From RGIG7332 sp045580305 (GTDB lineage Bacteria; Bacillota; Clostridia; Oscillospirales; JAAYXM01), in contig JAZNNQ010000001.1 in assembly GCA_045580305.1 (NCBI GenBank), positions 124,001 to 188,000 of the forward strand: a stretch of DNA of 64,000 nucleotides, read 5' to 3'. The notes under the pieces are model-generated. The model did not search any database, had not been told where the DNA came from, and saw nothing but the letters and a program-made list of their open reading frames with translations. This document shows positions 6,807-14,911 of this stretch, piece by piece. The first letter of the stretch is position 1; the number at the start of each line of letters is the position of its first letter. Both the position numbers and the translations under genes were made by a program.

Positions 6807-8129
6807 ATGGCAAAGCCAATGGTTGCTATCGTTGGTCGTCCCAATGTGGGTAAATCAATGATGTTCAATAAATTAGTGGGTAAGCGTATGTCCATTGTTG
6901 AGGACACTCCCGGTGTTACCCGTGACCGCTTATATGCGGAATGCGATTGGAACGGCCGTGATTTTATCCTTGTTGATACGGGTGGTATCGAACCACATTC
7001 CGATAATCAGATTTTAAAATTTATGCGCGAGCAGGCGGTTATCGCCATTGAAAACGCGGATGTAATCGTTTTAATGACCGATCTGCGCACAGGTATGACC
7101 GCAGCGGATAAAGAGGTGGCAAATATGCTGCTTCGCTCCAAAAAGCCCATTGTGTTAGCTGTTAATAAGGCGGACAAGGTAGGCGACCCACCTGCAGAGC
7201 TTTATGAGTTTTACAATTTGGGTCTGGGTGACCCGATCCCGGTTTCTGCACTTCACGGTCACGGTACCGGTGATTTACTGGACGCTTGTGTAGAGCATTT
7301 TCCGCCAAAGGAAGAGGATGAAGATGCCGAGAGTGATATTATAAATATCGCGGTTATCGGCAAGCCCAACGCGGGCAAATCCTCGCTTACCAACCAGATT
7401 TTGGGTGAGGAGCGAGTTATTGTAAGTGATGTGCCTGGCACAACTCGCGACGCGGTGGACTCTTATTTTGAAAACGAACACGGCAAATACAACATCATTG
7501 ACACCGCAGGAATTCGTCGTAAATCCCGCGTTACCGATGAAATTGAAAAATTCTCTGTGCTTCGATCAACCCTCGCGGTTGACAGAGCAGATGTTTGCCT
7601 TATTATGATAGATGCTACCGAGGGCGTTACCGAGCAGGACAGTAAAATTGCAGGTATCGCTCACGAAGCTGGCAAGGCATCAATTATCGTTGTAAATAAA
7701 TGGGATATCGTTGAAAAAGACGATAAAACAATGCAAAAGGTTACCGAGGATGTTCGTCGTGAACTTGGATTTATGCCATATGCGCCGATTTTGTTTATTT
7801 CTGCAAAAACAGGTCAGCGTGTGCACAAACTGTATGAAATGATAAACCATGTTTACGAGATGAGCTGTATGCGCGTAACCACCGGTATGCTCAACAATGT
7901 ACTTGCTGATGCAACCGCCCGTGTTCAGCCGCCTACAGATCGCGGTAAGCGTCTTAAGGTGTATTATATTACCCAGACTGGCGTTAAACCGCCGAACTTT
8001 GTTATGTTCTGTAACGACGCTGAACTGTTTCATTTCTCTTATCAGCGTTATCTCGAGAATCGCATAAGAGAAACCTTCGGCTTAGAGGGCACTCCGGTGC
8101 GAATTGTCATCCGACAGAAAGGGGACTAA
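6807..8129 (+). CDS. der: Ribosome biogenesis GTPase Der (EngA)
   Basis: Der is an essential double GTPase for 50S subunit maturation in the cytoplasm. The 440 residues hold two complete G domains, with G1 loops GRPNVGKS (10-17) and GKPNAGKSS (about 185-193), DTPGVTRD-type switch segments, NKAD/NKWD G4 motifs, and the C-terminal KH-like domain. Length is normal. The gene continues into plsY with only four bases between, and gpsA overlaps plsY, so der-plsY-gpsA is one operon. Confidence 0.97.
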   Translation: MAKPMVAIVGRPNVGKSMMFNKLVGKRMSIVEDTPGVTRDRLYAECDWNGRDFILVDTGGIEPHSDNQILKFMREQAVIAIENADVIVLMTDLRTGMTAADKEVANMLLRSKKPIVLAVNKADKVGDPPAELYEFYNLGLGDPIPVSALHGHGTGDLLDACVEHFPPKEEDEDAESDIINIAVIGKPNAGKSSLTNQILGEERVIVSDVPGTTRDAVDSYFENEHGKYNIIDTAGIRRKSRVTDEIEKFSVLRSTLAVDRADVCLIMIDATEGVTEQDSKIAGIAHEAGKASIIVVNKWDIVEKDDKTMQKVTEDVRRELGFMPYAPILFISAKTGQRVHKLYEMINHVYEMSCMRVTTGMLNNVLADATARVQPPTDRGKRLKVYYITQTGVKPPNFVMFCNDAELFHFSYQRYLENRIRETFGLEGTPVRIVIRQKGD

Positions 8130-8133
8130 TAAT

Positions 8134-8769
8134 ATGTCACTTGCGCTTAAATACATTATAGTAATTGTTGTTTCCTATCTTCTCGGAAGTATCAATTCTT
8201 CCATTATCGTGTCCAAGGCTCTTATGGGCAAAGATATCCGCGAATATGGCAGCGGAAACGCCGGCAGTACCAATTCCTATCGTATGATGGGCGGCAAAAA
8301 AACCCTCATTGTTATGGCGGGCGATCTGCTCAAGGGTATCATCGCGGTTGTTTTTGCGGGTATTCTTTTTGGCGAGCTTGGTCAGCTTGGCGGTATTGGT
8401 AAGATGACAGCGGCATCCGCGGTTATTATCGGCCATATTTTCCCGGTGTTTTTCGGCTTCAAGGGCGGTAAGGGTATCCTTACTGCGGCTGCTGCCTTCG
8501 GTGTGTTTGATATACGAGTCCTTGCGATAATTTTAGGTACATTTATAATTGTTGTGCTTATCTGCCGCTTTGTTTCTCTCGCATCTGTTTGTGCGGCGGC
8601 AATGCTTCCGGTGGCGGTCCTTATTCTGGGCTACGGTGTTACATCGCCCATATTTATACTGAGTTTTGTAACCGCGGCGCTTGTTATATTTATGCACAGA
8701 TCAAACATTGTAAGACTTGTCCGAGGCACAGAAAGCAAGTTTTCGTTTAAGAGAAAGGGTGACAAGTAA
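8134..8769 (+). CDS. plsY: Acyl-phosphate:glycerol-3-phosphate acyltransferase PlsY
   Basis: PlsY moves an acyl group from acyl-phosphate to glycerol-3-phosphate, the first step of phospholipid synthesis, in the membrane. The 211-residue protein has several membrane helices and the conserved cytoplasmic loops GSGNAGSTNSYR and FKGGKGILTA. ATG 8134 follows GAAAGGGG; an upstream in-frame start at 8104 would lie inside der and is not needed. Its product feeds from the same glycerol-3-phosphate made by the next gene, gpsA. Confidence 0.95.
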   Translation: MSLALKYIIVIVVSYLLGSINSSIIVSKALMGKDIREYGSGNAGSTNSYRMMGGKKTLIVMAGDLLKGIIAVVFAGILFGELGQLGGIGKMTAASAVIIGHIFPVFFGFKGGKGILTAAAAFGVFDIRVLAIILGTFIIVVLICRFVSLASVCAAAMLPVAVLILGYGVTSPIFILSFVTAALVIFMHRSNIVRLVRGTESKFSFKRKGDK

Positions 8770-9788
8770 TGAAGATTATGGTACTTGGCAGCGGTGGCTG
8801 GGGTAGTGCCCTTGCTATTATGCTGGCTGAAAACGGCCATGATGTCACAATGTGGTCATTTTTACACGAGGAATATGCAACCCTTGCAAAAGACCGTGAG
8901 AATAAGCAGTTTTTAGCCGGTGTAAAATTCCCGGATAATTTAGCGCTTACCGATGATATGAACTTAGCAAAGGATGCTGAACTTATTGTTATGGCAACAC
9001 CGTCATTTGCGGTGTCCACAACCGCGGAGAATTTATCAAAAATCATCTCCGAGGGAACTATCGTTGTAAATGTTTCCAAGGGTATTGACAGAGCCAGCGG
9101 TATGAGACTGAGCGAAGTTATTGAAACAAAGCTTGGTGATAAAGCTAAGGTATCAGTACTTTCAGGACCTTCCCACGCGGAAGAGGTTGGTCGCGGCATC
9201 CCTACAACCGTTGTTGTTGCAAGCAAAGATAAATCCGTTGCTGAGACTGTTCAGGATGTATTTATGAATGACCGTTTCCGCGTTTATATCACTCCGGATA
9301 TGGTCGGTGTCGAGCTTGGCGCGGCACTTAAAAATGTAATCGCACTTTGTGCAGGTGTTTGTGACGGTATGGGTCTTGGCGATAATACCAAGGCGGCACT
9401 TATGACTCGTGGCCTTACCGAAATGGCGCGCCTCGGTGTAGCCCTTGGCGGTGCAAGTGAGACCTTTGCGGGTCTTGCAGGTGTGGGTGATCTTATTGTT
9501 ACTTGTACATCTATGCATTCTCGTAACCGTCGTGCAGGTATACTTATAGGTCAGGGAGTATCACCTGAAGAAGCCGTCGAGAAAATCGGTGCGGTTGTTG
9601 AAGGATACTATGCAACTCAGACCGGTATGATGCTTGCTGCGAAGGTGGGTATTGAGATGCCGATAACAAAAGCGGCGTATGATGTTCTCTATAACGGAAA
9701 ATCTCCTAAGGATATGATGCACTCGCTTATGAGTCGCGGTAAAAAGAGCGAGACCGAAGAGGTATGGATGACACATATTAAATGGTAA
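8769..9788 (+). CDS. gpsA: NAD(P)-dependent glycerol-3-phosphate dehydrogenase
   Basis: GpsA reduces dihydroxyacetone phosphate to sn-glycerol-3-phosphate, the substrate of PlsY. The 339 residues begin with the Rossmann motif GSGGWGSALA and include the SGPSHAEEVGRG and ALKNVIALCAG catalytic segments with the conserved Lys. The ATG shares one base with the plsY stop (TAATG), indicating translational coupling. A terminator hairpin starts at its stop codon. Confidence 0.97.
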   Translation: MKIMVLGSGGWGSALAIMLAENGHDVTMWSFLHEEYATLAKDRENKQFLAGVKFPDNLALTDDMNLAKDAELIVMATPSFAVSTTAENLSKIISEGTIVVNVSKGIDRASGMRLSEVIETKLGDKAKVSVLSGPSHAEEVGRGIPTTVVVASKDKSVAETVQDVFMNDRFRVYITPDMVGVELGAALKNVIALCAGVCDGMGLGDNTKAALMTRGLTEMARLGVALGGASETFAGLAGVGDLIVTCTSMHSRNRRAGILIGQGVSPEEAVEKIGAVVEGYYATQTGMMLAAKVGIEMPITKAAYDVLYNGKSPKDMMHSLMSRGKKSETEEVWMTHIKW

Positions 9789-9816
9789 GAGGTGGCATAT
9801 GCCACCTCTTTTTTTC
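9788..9816 (+). terminator. Terminator after gpsA
   Basis: Perfect 10-bp stem AGAGGTGGCA / TGCCACCTCT followed by a run of T, beginning on the last base of the gpsA stop codon. Confidence 0.88.
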
Positions 9817-9844
9817 ATACAATTATCACGGGGTGATGCTGTGT

Positions 9845-10615
9845 ATGAAAAAGAAAACGGATAAGAAAAGCGGAAAAATCTTTTTAATAAAGTTGTGTAT
9901 TTCTGCATTGATCGTTATTTCGGCTGTGGTTTTGAAAACTGTTTCGCCGGATCTTGGGGAAAAACTGTCACAGGTTGTAAACGGTGATATAGATTATAAG
10001 CGTGCGGTAAGCGCTATCGGCGAAATTTTCTCCGAAGAGGAAGCAATTGAGGTATTTGATGAAGAACCGATAGTAGAAGAAAATTTTTATAATGAAAAAG
10101 ACAATGAGAGTGCCATAGAAGCACTCTCTTTTCAAATGAGTAGTGAAGAATTGCAGGATGACACAAAAGCGGAGGTTTTTAAAATCCCACCACCAAACTA
10201 CTGCAGTTATGATAAAGTTAATATTTCTTTTTCCTATACAACACCACTACACGGTACCATAACATCAAAGTATGGCTATCGCGACCATCCAATAATAGAG
10301 GACGCCAGTTTTCACACGGGAATAGATATAGCGGCAAAAAGCGGGACTTCGGTGTCGTGCTTTGCAGATGGCAAGGTTCTTGAGGCTAAATATAACGATA
10401 CCTACGGCAACTATATCCTTATAGAGCATGCAAACGGCATACGCTCATTTTACGGGCATAATTCCAAACTGACGGTAAAGAGTGGCGCTAAGGTGAAAAA
10501 AGGCCAGAAAATAGCCGAGGTGGGCACCACGGGACTATCTACCGGTCCGCATCTTCATTTCGAGGTCAGAAACGGAACAAAACGCCTTGATCCGACCCAT
10601 TACATAAAAGTATGA
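9845..10615 (+). CDS. spoIVFA: SpoIVFA-like M23 (LytM) membrane protein
   Basis: In Bacillus, SpoIVFA holds and regulates the protease SpoIVFB in the outer forespore membrane. This 256-residue protein has a basic N-terminus, one membrane helix (about 12-32), an acidic linker, and a C-terminal M23 domain (about 140-256). Both metal-binding motifs are present: HTGID and GPHLHFEV. The start is taken as ATG 9845 after GGGGTGAT; ATG 9836 is also possible, while 9782 would lie inside gpsA. Its stop overlaps the next ATG (ATGA). Assignment rests mainly on the spoIVFB partner; it could also be an active peptidoglycan hydrolase. Confidence 0.75.
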   Translation: MKKKTDKKSGKIFLIKLCISALIVISAVVLKTVSPDLGEKLSQVVNGDIDYKRAVSAIGEIFSEEEAIEVFDEEPIVEENFYNEKDNESAIEALSFQMSSEELQDDTKAEVFKIPPPNYCSYDKVNISFSYTTPLHGTITSKYGYRDHPIIEDASFHTGIDIAAKSGTSVSCFADGKVLEAKYNDTYGNYILIEHANGIRSFYGHNSKLTVKSGAKVKKGQKIAEVGTTGLSTGPHLHFEVRNGTKRLDPTHYIKV

Positions 10616-11184
10616 GGATAGGTAAGTTCTTTATAGGCTTTGATTTTATTTTGATCTTAGCCGCGTTTTACATACTTGATACCGACGGACTATTCTTGCT
10701 TGCGCTTATTGCCGCGGCAGTACACGAGGCAGGACACATAATTGCAATGACACTTTGCAACGCCAAAATAGACACAATTTACCTTGGAATATACGGTGCA
10801 AAGATCAAAATGAAGCTGTATCCAATAATAAGCTATAAAAGGGAAATAATAATCGCCCTTGCAGGACCGTTTGCAGGGGCGATTTTGGGGGTAATATTAA
10901 GTTTTGCGGGAAACTACACTCTTGCGGGTTTAAGCCTGATTTTAACCCTTTTTAACTTGCTGCCCGCATTGCCGCTTGACGGAGGCAGAACTCTTAAGTT
11001 TGCAAGCCTTCTTTTATTTGATGAACTGTGGCAGGGCAGAATAAGTAAAGTGGGAAATGCTGTATCCGCAATATTTTTGATAATACTTTGCATATATGTA
11101 AGTGTTCGATACGGAGTGTCGCCAAGTCTTTGTATTTTCTGTGCTTTTATGGCAGGCAATTTCTTAAAAGAGCTTTTTCAGTAA
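10612..11184 (+). CDS. spoIVFB: SpoIVFB-like site-2 intramembrane metalloprotease (M50)
   Basis: SpoIVFB cuts pro-sigma-K inside the membrane to release active sigma-K during late sporulation. The 190-residue protein has several membrane helices, the zinc motif HEAGH near residue 39-43, and the second M50 motif with LPALPLDGGRTL. It lacks the C-terminal CBS domain of the Bacillus protein, so it is shorter than that homologue. Its ATG overlaps the stop of the SpoIVFA-like gene. The 3' end overlaps the convergent phosphatase gene by 21 bases. sigK lies 10.7 kb away. Confidence 0.85.
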   Translation: MRIGKFFIGFDFILILAAFYILDTDGLFLLALIAAAVHEAGHIIAMTLCNAKIDTIYLGIYGAKIKMKLYPIISYKREIIIALAGPFAGAILGVILSFAGNYTLAGLSLILTLFNLLPALPLDGGRTLKFASLLLFDELWQGRISKVGNAVSAIFLIILCIYVSVRYGVSPSLCIFCAFMAGNFLKELFQ

Positions 11185-11613
11185 CGCTTCACAACCCTCA
11201 ACAATATCGTCATAGGTTTCATCAAAGTTGCCTGTATACCAGGGGTCAGCAATATCCCGGGGATGATCGGTAATGTCAAGTAGTCGCATAATCTTGTTTT
11301 CCGGGTCAGATCCAACGATTCTCAGCATATTACGGATATTATGCTGGTCCATGGCAAGTAGTAAATCGTACTCATCATAATCTGCCTTTGTCATTTGTAC
11401 CGCATATTTACCCTTGGTGGAAATACCGAGAGGGGAAAGTTTTGCAACCGTTCCGTGATGTACGGGATTACCAAGCTCCTCCCGACTTGTAGCAGCAGAT
11501 GCAATATATACCTTGTCCGAAAGTCCGGCTTTTTTTACCATATCACGGAACACAAATTCAGCCATAGGACTTCTGCAAATATTACCGTGACATACAAAAA
11601 GAATTTTTTTCAT
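11164..11613 (-). CDS. Low-molecular-weight protein tyrosine phosphatase
   Basis: The enzyme removes phosphate from tyrosine (or possibly arginine) residues in cytoplasmic proteins. The 149 residues open with the C-x5-R active-site loop CHGNICRS (residues 8-15) and keep the general-acid loop DPWYTGNFDETYDDI near 120. No capsule genes or tyrosine kinase lie nearby, so the substrate is unknown. It is convergent with and overlaps spoIVFB by 21 bases. Confidence 0.92.
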   Translation of the reverse strand: MKKILFVCHGNICRSPMAEFVFRDMVKKAGLSDKVYIASAATSREELGNPVHHGTVAKLSPLGISTKGKYAVQMTKADYDEYDLLLAMDQHNIRNMLRIVGSDPENKIMRLLDITDHPRDIADPWYTGNFDETYDDIVEGCEALLKKLF

Positions 11614-11632
11614 AATAACTCCTTAATACAAC

Positions 11633-11661
11633 AAAAGAGCCGAGCGTCGCTCGGCTCTTTT
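11633..11661. terminator. Terminator after groEL
   Basis: A 13-bp stem AAAAGAGCCGAGC / GCTCGGCTCTTTT with a three-base loop lies 10 bases beyond the groEL stop on the minus strand and ends in T in both directions. Confidence 0.88.
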
Positions 11662-11671
11662 AATTTGCGGT

Positions 11672-13303
11672 TTAGTACATACCCATACCGCCGTCCATAC
11701 CTGCGGGAGCAGCAGCGGGAGCGGGCTCTTTCTTATCAGCAACCAAGGTCTCGGTAGTGAGAACCATAGAAGCGATAGAAGCAGCATTCTCAAGAGCGGA
11801 GCGGGTAACCTTTGCCGGGTCAACAATACCGATCTTGATCATATCAGCATACTTATCGTTTAATGCATCGTAGCCGTAACCGGTGCGGCGGCTGTTTTTG
11901 ATCTTGTCAAGAACAACGGCACCATCGATACCTGCATTCTTTGCGATCTGACGAACCGGTTCCTCAAGTGCCTTTGCAATGATGCGAACACCGGTCTTAG
12001 CGTCGCCGTCAAACTTGGAAACAATCTTCTCTACGGCAGAGATACAATTTACAAAAATCGTACCGCCACCTGCAACAATACCTTCCTCAACAGCAGCACG
12101 GGTAGCGTTCAGTGCATCCTCGATACGGAGCTTCTGCTCTTTCATCTCAACTTCGGTAGCAGCACCGACCTTGATAACTGCAACACCGCCTGCAAGCTTT
12201 GCAAGGCGCTCCTGAAGCTTCTCACGATCAAAATCGCTGGTAGTTACTTCAATCTGAGCGCGGATCTGGGAAACGCGGCTCTTGATTTCAGCATCGTCGC
12301 CGGCACCGTCAACAATAATGGTGTTTTCCTTAGAAATCTTAACCTGACGAGCGCGACCAAGATGTGTCATATTAGCATCCTTAAGCTCCATGCCGAGCTC
12401 CTCGGAAACAACAGTACCGCCGGTAAGAATGGCGATATCCTTAAGCATCTCTTTGCGACGATCACCAAAGCCCGGAGCCTTAACACCGACAACGGTGAAG
12501 GTACCGCGGAGACGGTTAACGAGAAGGGTAGCGAGAGCCTCGCCCTCGATATCCTCGGCGATAATAACAAGCTTCTTGTTGGTCTGAACGATCTGCTCGA
12601 GTACGGGGAGAATTTCCTGAGTGTTGGAAATCTTCTTCTCGGTAATTAAAATGTAAGCGTCATCAATAACTGCTTCCATCTTGTCGGTATCGGTACACAT
12701 ATAGGGGGAGATGTAACCGCGGTCAAACTGCATACCTTCAACAACCTCACAGTAGGTCTCAGCGGTCTTAGACTCCTCAACGGTGATAACACCGTCAGCG
12801 GAAACCTTCTCCATTGCATCGGCAATAAGCTCGCCAACTTTTTCGTTTGCAGAAGAAACAGAAGCAACACGCTTAATGTCCTCATAGCCGTTGATTTTCT
12901 GAGCAGATGCCTTAACAGCCTCAATAGCAGCCTCGATAGCAGCGGCAATACCACGCTTCATAATCATCGGATTAGCGCCTGCAGCAACATTCTTCATACC
13001 TTCGCGAATCATAGCCTGAGCTAAAACAGTAGCGGTGGTTGTGCCGTCACCTGCAACATCATTAGTCTTGGTAGCGACCTCCTTGACAAGCTGAGCACCC
13101 ATATTCTCAAATGGGCAGTCAAGCTCGATTTCCTTTGCGATGGTAACACCGTCATTGGTGATAAGGGGAGCGCCAAACTTCTTGTCTAATACAACATTGC
13201 GACCCTTGGGGCCAAGTGTGATCTTAACGGAATCGGCAAGAGTGTTAATACCGCGCTCAAGAGCACGGCGTGCGTCCTCGCCAAAAAGAATTTCTTTAGC
13301 CAT
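11672..13303 (-). CDS. groEL: Chaperonin GroEL (Hsp60)
   Basis: GroEL forms the 14-subunit ATP-driven folding chamber of the cytoplasm. The 543-residue protein begins MAKEILFGEDARRALERG, has the ATP-binding VAGDGTTTATVLAQ segment near 86-99, and ends in a short Gly/Met tail (GGMGMY). Length is standard. It follows groES with a 20-base gap holding a TAGGAGGTA-type ribosome site, and shares the CIRCE-controlled promoter. Confidence 0.98.
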   Translation of the reverse strand: MAKEILFGEDARRALERGINTLADSVKITLGPKGRNVVLDKKFGAPLITNDGVTIAKEIELDCPFENMGAQLVKEVATKTNDVAGDGTTTATVLAQAMIREGMKNVAAGANPMIMKRGIAAAIEAAIEAVKASAQKINGYEDIKRVASVSSANEKVGELIADAMEKVSADGVITVEESKTAETYCEVVEGMQFDRGYISPYMCTDTDKMEAVIDDAYILITEKKISNTQEILPVLEQIVQTNKKLVIIAEDIEGEALATLLVNRLRGTFTVVGVKAPGFGDRRKEMLKDIAILTGGTVVSEELGMELKDANMTHLGRARQVKISKENTIIVDGAGDDAEIKSRVSQIRAQIEVTTSDFDREKLQERLAKLAGGVAVIKVGAATEVEMKEQKLRIEDALNATRAAVEEGIVAGGGTIFVNCISAVEKIVSKFDGDAKTGVRIIAKALEEPVRQIAKNAGIDGAVVLDKIKNSRRTGYGYDALNDKYADMIKIGIVDPAKVTRSALENAASIASMVLTTETLVADKKEPAPAAAPAGMDGGMGMY

Positions 13304-13323
13304 GGATAAATACCTCCTAAAAA

Positions 13324-13608
13324 TTACTCAACAATTGCTAAAATGTCGTTTTGACGAACGATGATGTAATCCTCGCCGTCAATCTTGACCTCGGTACCGG
13401 AGTACTTACTCATAATAACATTGTCACCGCACTTAACATGCATAACAATGTCCTTGCCTTCAACATTACCGCCGGGACCAACAGCAATAACCTCAGCAAC
13501 CTGGGGCTTCTCCTTAGCAGCACCTGTTAAAATAATACCGCTCTTTGTTGTTTCCTCAGCCTCGACCATCTTGAGAACAACACGGTCAGCAAGTGGTTTC
13601 AGTGTCAT
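13324..13608 (-). CDS. groES: Co-chaperonin GroES (Hsp10)
   Basis: GroES caps the GroEL chamber. The 94-residue protein starts MTLKPLADRVVLKMVEAEE and contains the mobile loop ETTKSGIILTGAAKEKP. ATG 13608 lies behind AAGGAGG with normal spacing; an upstream in-frame ATG at 13644 would lie beside the CIRCE element and is rejected. It is the first gene of the groESL operon. Confidence 0.98.
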   Translation of the reverse strand: MTLKPLADRVVLKMVEAEETTKSGIILTGAAKEKPQVAEVIAVGPGGNVEGKDIVMHVKCGDNVIMSKYSGTEVKIDGEDYIIVRQNDILAIVE

Positions 13609-13645
13609 AATTGTATCCTCCTTAAAATATGTTCTACTTTTCAAA

Positions 13646-13672
13646 TTAGCACTCTAAACCTTCGAGTGCTAA
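13646..13672 (-). promoter_or_regulatory. CIRCE operator (HrcA site)
   Basis: Perfect inverted repeat TTAGCACTC-N9-GAGTGCTAA, the established HrcA repressor site, lies between the promoter and groES. It predicts heat-shock control of groESL; hrcA itself is not in this window. Confidence 0.98.
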
Positions 13673-13683
13673 ATACTGTTAAT

Positions 13684-13712
13684 ATAATAAGACAATAAAT
13701 CAGCGTTGTCAA
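13684..13712 (-). promoter_or_regulatory. Sigma-A promoter of groESL
   Basis: Read on the minus strand: TTGACA, 17 bases, TATTAT, placed just upstream of the CIRCE element so that bound HrcA would block transcription. Confidence 0.9.
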
Positions 13713-13744
13713 GAGTTCAGCTACCAAATATTGTTACATTTTTG

Positions 13745-14857
13745 TTAATAGTACATATAGTACTCACATTTTATCATACCGTTATATAATTTGCGGCGTT
13801 TAGTTGGGTTTCTTCCATAAAGGCGGGGAAGTTCCTGGTGTGATGATATAATATATGTTGGGAACTCTGGATTTCTTCGCATAACTTGACCGAGAGTGCG
13901 ATAAAGTGCCTCGGCTTTCTGGATATCAAGTAAGCGCTCACCATATGGCGGGTTGGTAATTACAATTCCGCTCTCGCTTTCCGGTTTCCATTTGAGTACA
14001 TCACAGTTTTTGAATTTCAAATACTGTGCGACACCTGCCTTAGCGGCGTTACCCATTGCAATATTAAGGGCATTGTCGTCTATGTCAGAGCCATAAAGAC
14101 GGAAATCACGCTTGAATATTTTTCCTTTTGCATCGGAGCGCAGGCTTGCCCAAAGTTCTGCATTTGAGTTTTCCCAAGCCTCTGCCGCGAAGCGACGGTA
14201 AAGACCGGGCGCTCTGTTTTGTGAGATCATTGCCGCTTCAATTAAAATTGTACCCGAACCACAGAAAGGATCGTACACAACCTCGCGGCCGCGATAATGG
14301 GCAATATCTACCATACCGGCGGCAAGTGTTTCTCTGAGCGGTGCATCATTTGCCTTAGCGCGGTAGCCGCGCTTGTGAAGACCTGCACCGGAGGTGTCTA
14401 AATATATGCTGGCAATATCGTTTAAAATACCGAATTGAATTTGATATTTAGCACCTGTTTCTGCAAACCAGGAAAGGTGATATGCTTCTTTAAGACGCTC
14501 AACAACCGCTTTTTTCACAATACTCTGACAGTCGGGAACCGAGTGAAGTTGTGAGTGGAGCGCATAGCCTTTAACCGGAAAAGCGCCGTCCTTAGGAATG
14601 AATTTTTCCCAAGAAAGAGCTTTTACATTGTCAAAAAGTTCGGTAAAGCTTTTGCAGGGGAATTCGGCAAGGCGAATTAGTACTCGCTCACCGGAGCGGA
14701 TCCAAAGATTGGCGCGTGCCATATCCTCAAAACCACCGGTAAAGAGAACTCTGCCGTTTTCTACTTTAATATTAGCCAAATTAAGGCGTTTACATTCGTT
14801 TCCTACAATTCCTTCCAGACCAAAAAGGCAGGGGATTGCAAAGGTAAGGTTTTTCAT
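13745..14857 (-). CDS. THUMP-domain 23S rRNA (guanine-N2)-methyltransferase-like protein
   Basis: The 370-residue protein belongs to the RlmL/YpsC type of N2-guanine methyltransferases. It has an N-terminal ferredoxin-like plus THUMP region (about 1-155), the SAM-binding YDPFCGSGTILIEAA motif near 190-205, and the catalytic NPPYGERL motif near 300. It corresponds in size to the methyltransferase half of the longer E. coli RlmL. Target base is not known here. The start ATG follows GGAGAG. It lies downstream of the penicillin-binding protein gene on the same strand. Confidence 0.88.
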   Translation of the reverse strand: MKNLTFAIPCLFGLEGIVGNECKRLNLANIKVENGRVLFTGGFEDMARANLWIRSGERVLIRLAEFPCKSFTELFDNVKALSWEKFIPKDGAFPVKGYALHSQLHSVPDCQSIVKKAVVERLKEAYHLSWFAETGAKYQIQFGILNDIASIYLDTSGAGLHKRGYRAKANDAPLRETLAAGMVDIAHYRGREVVYDPFCGSGTILIEAAMISQNRAPGLYRRFAAEAWENSNAELWASLRSDAKGKIFKRDFRLYGSDIDDNALNIAMGNAAKAGVAQYLKFKNCDVLKWKPESESGIVITNPPYGERLLDIQKAEALYRTLGQVMRRNPEFPTYIISSHQELPRLYGRNPTKRRKLYNGMIKCEYYMYY

Positions 14858-14878
14858 TGATACTCTCCTCTGTTAAAT

Positions 14879-14904
14879 GGTGCTGTCTGACAACAGACAG
14901 CACC
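14879..14904. terminator. Strong hairpin between two minus-strand genes
   Basis: An 11-bp perfect stem GGTGCTGTCTG / CAGACAGCACC with loop ACAA lies between the penicillin-binding protein gene and the methyltransferase gene. The T-tract is weak, so it may be a leaky terminator or an mRNA-stabilising stem. Confidence 0.6.
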
Positions 14905-14911
14905 ATATCTT

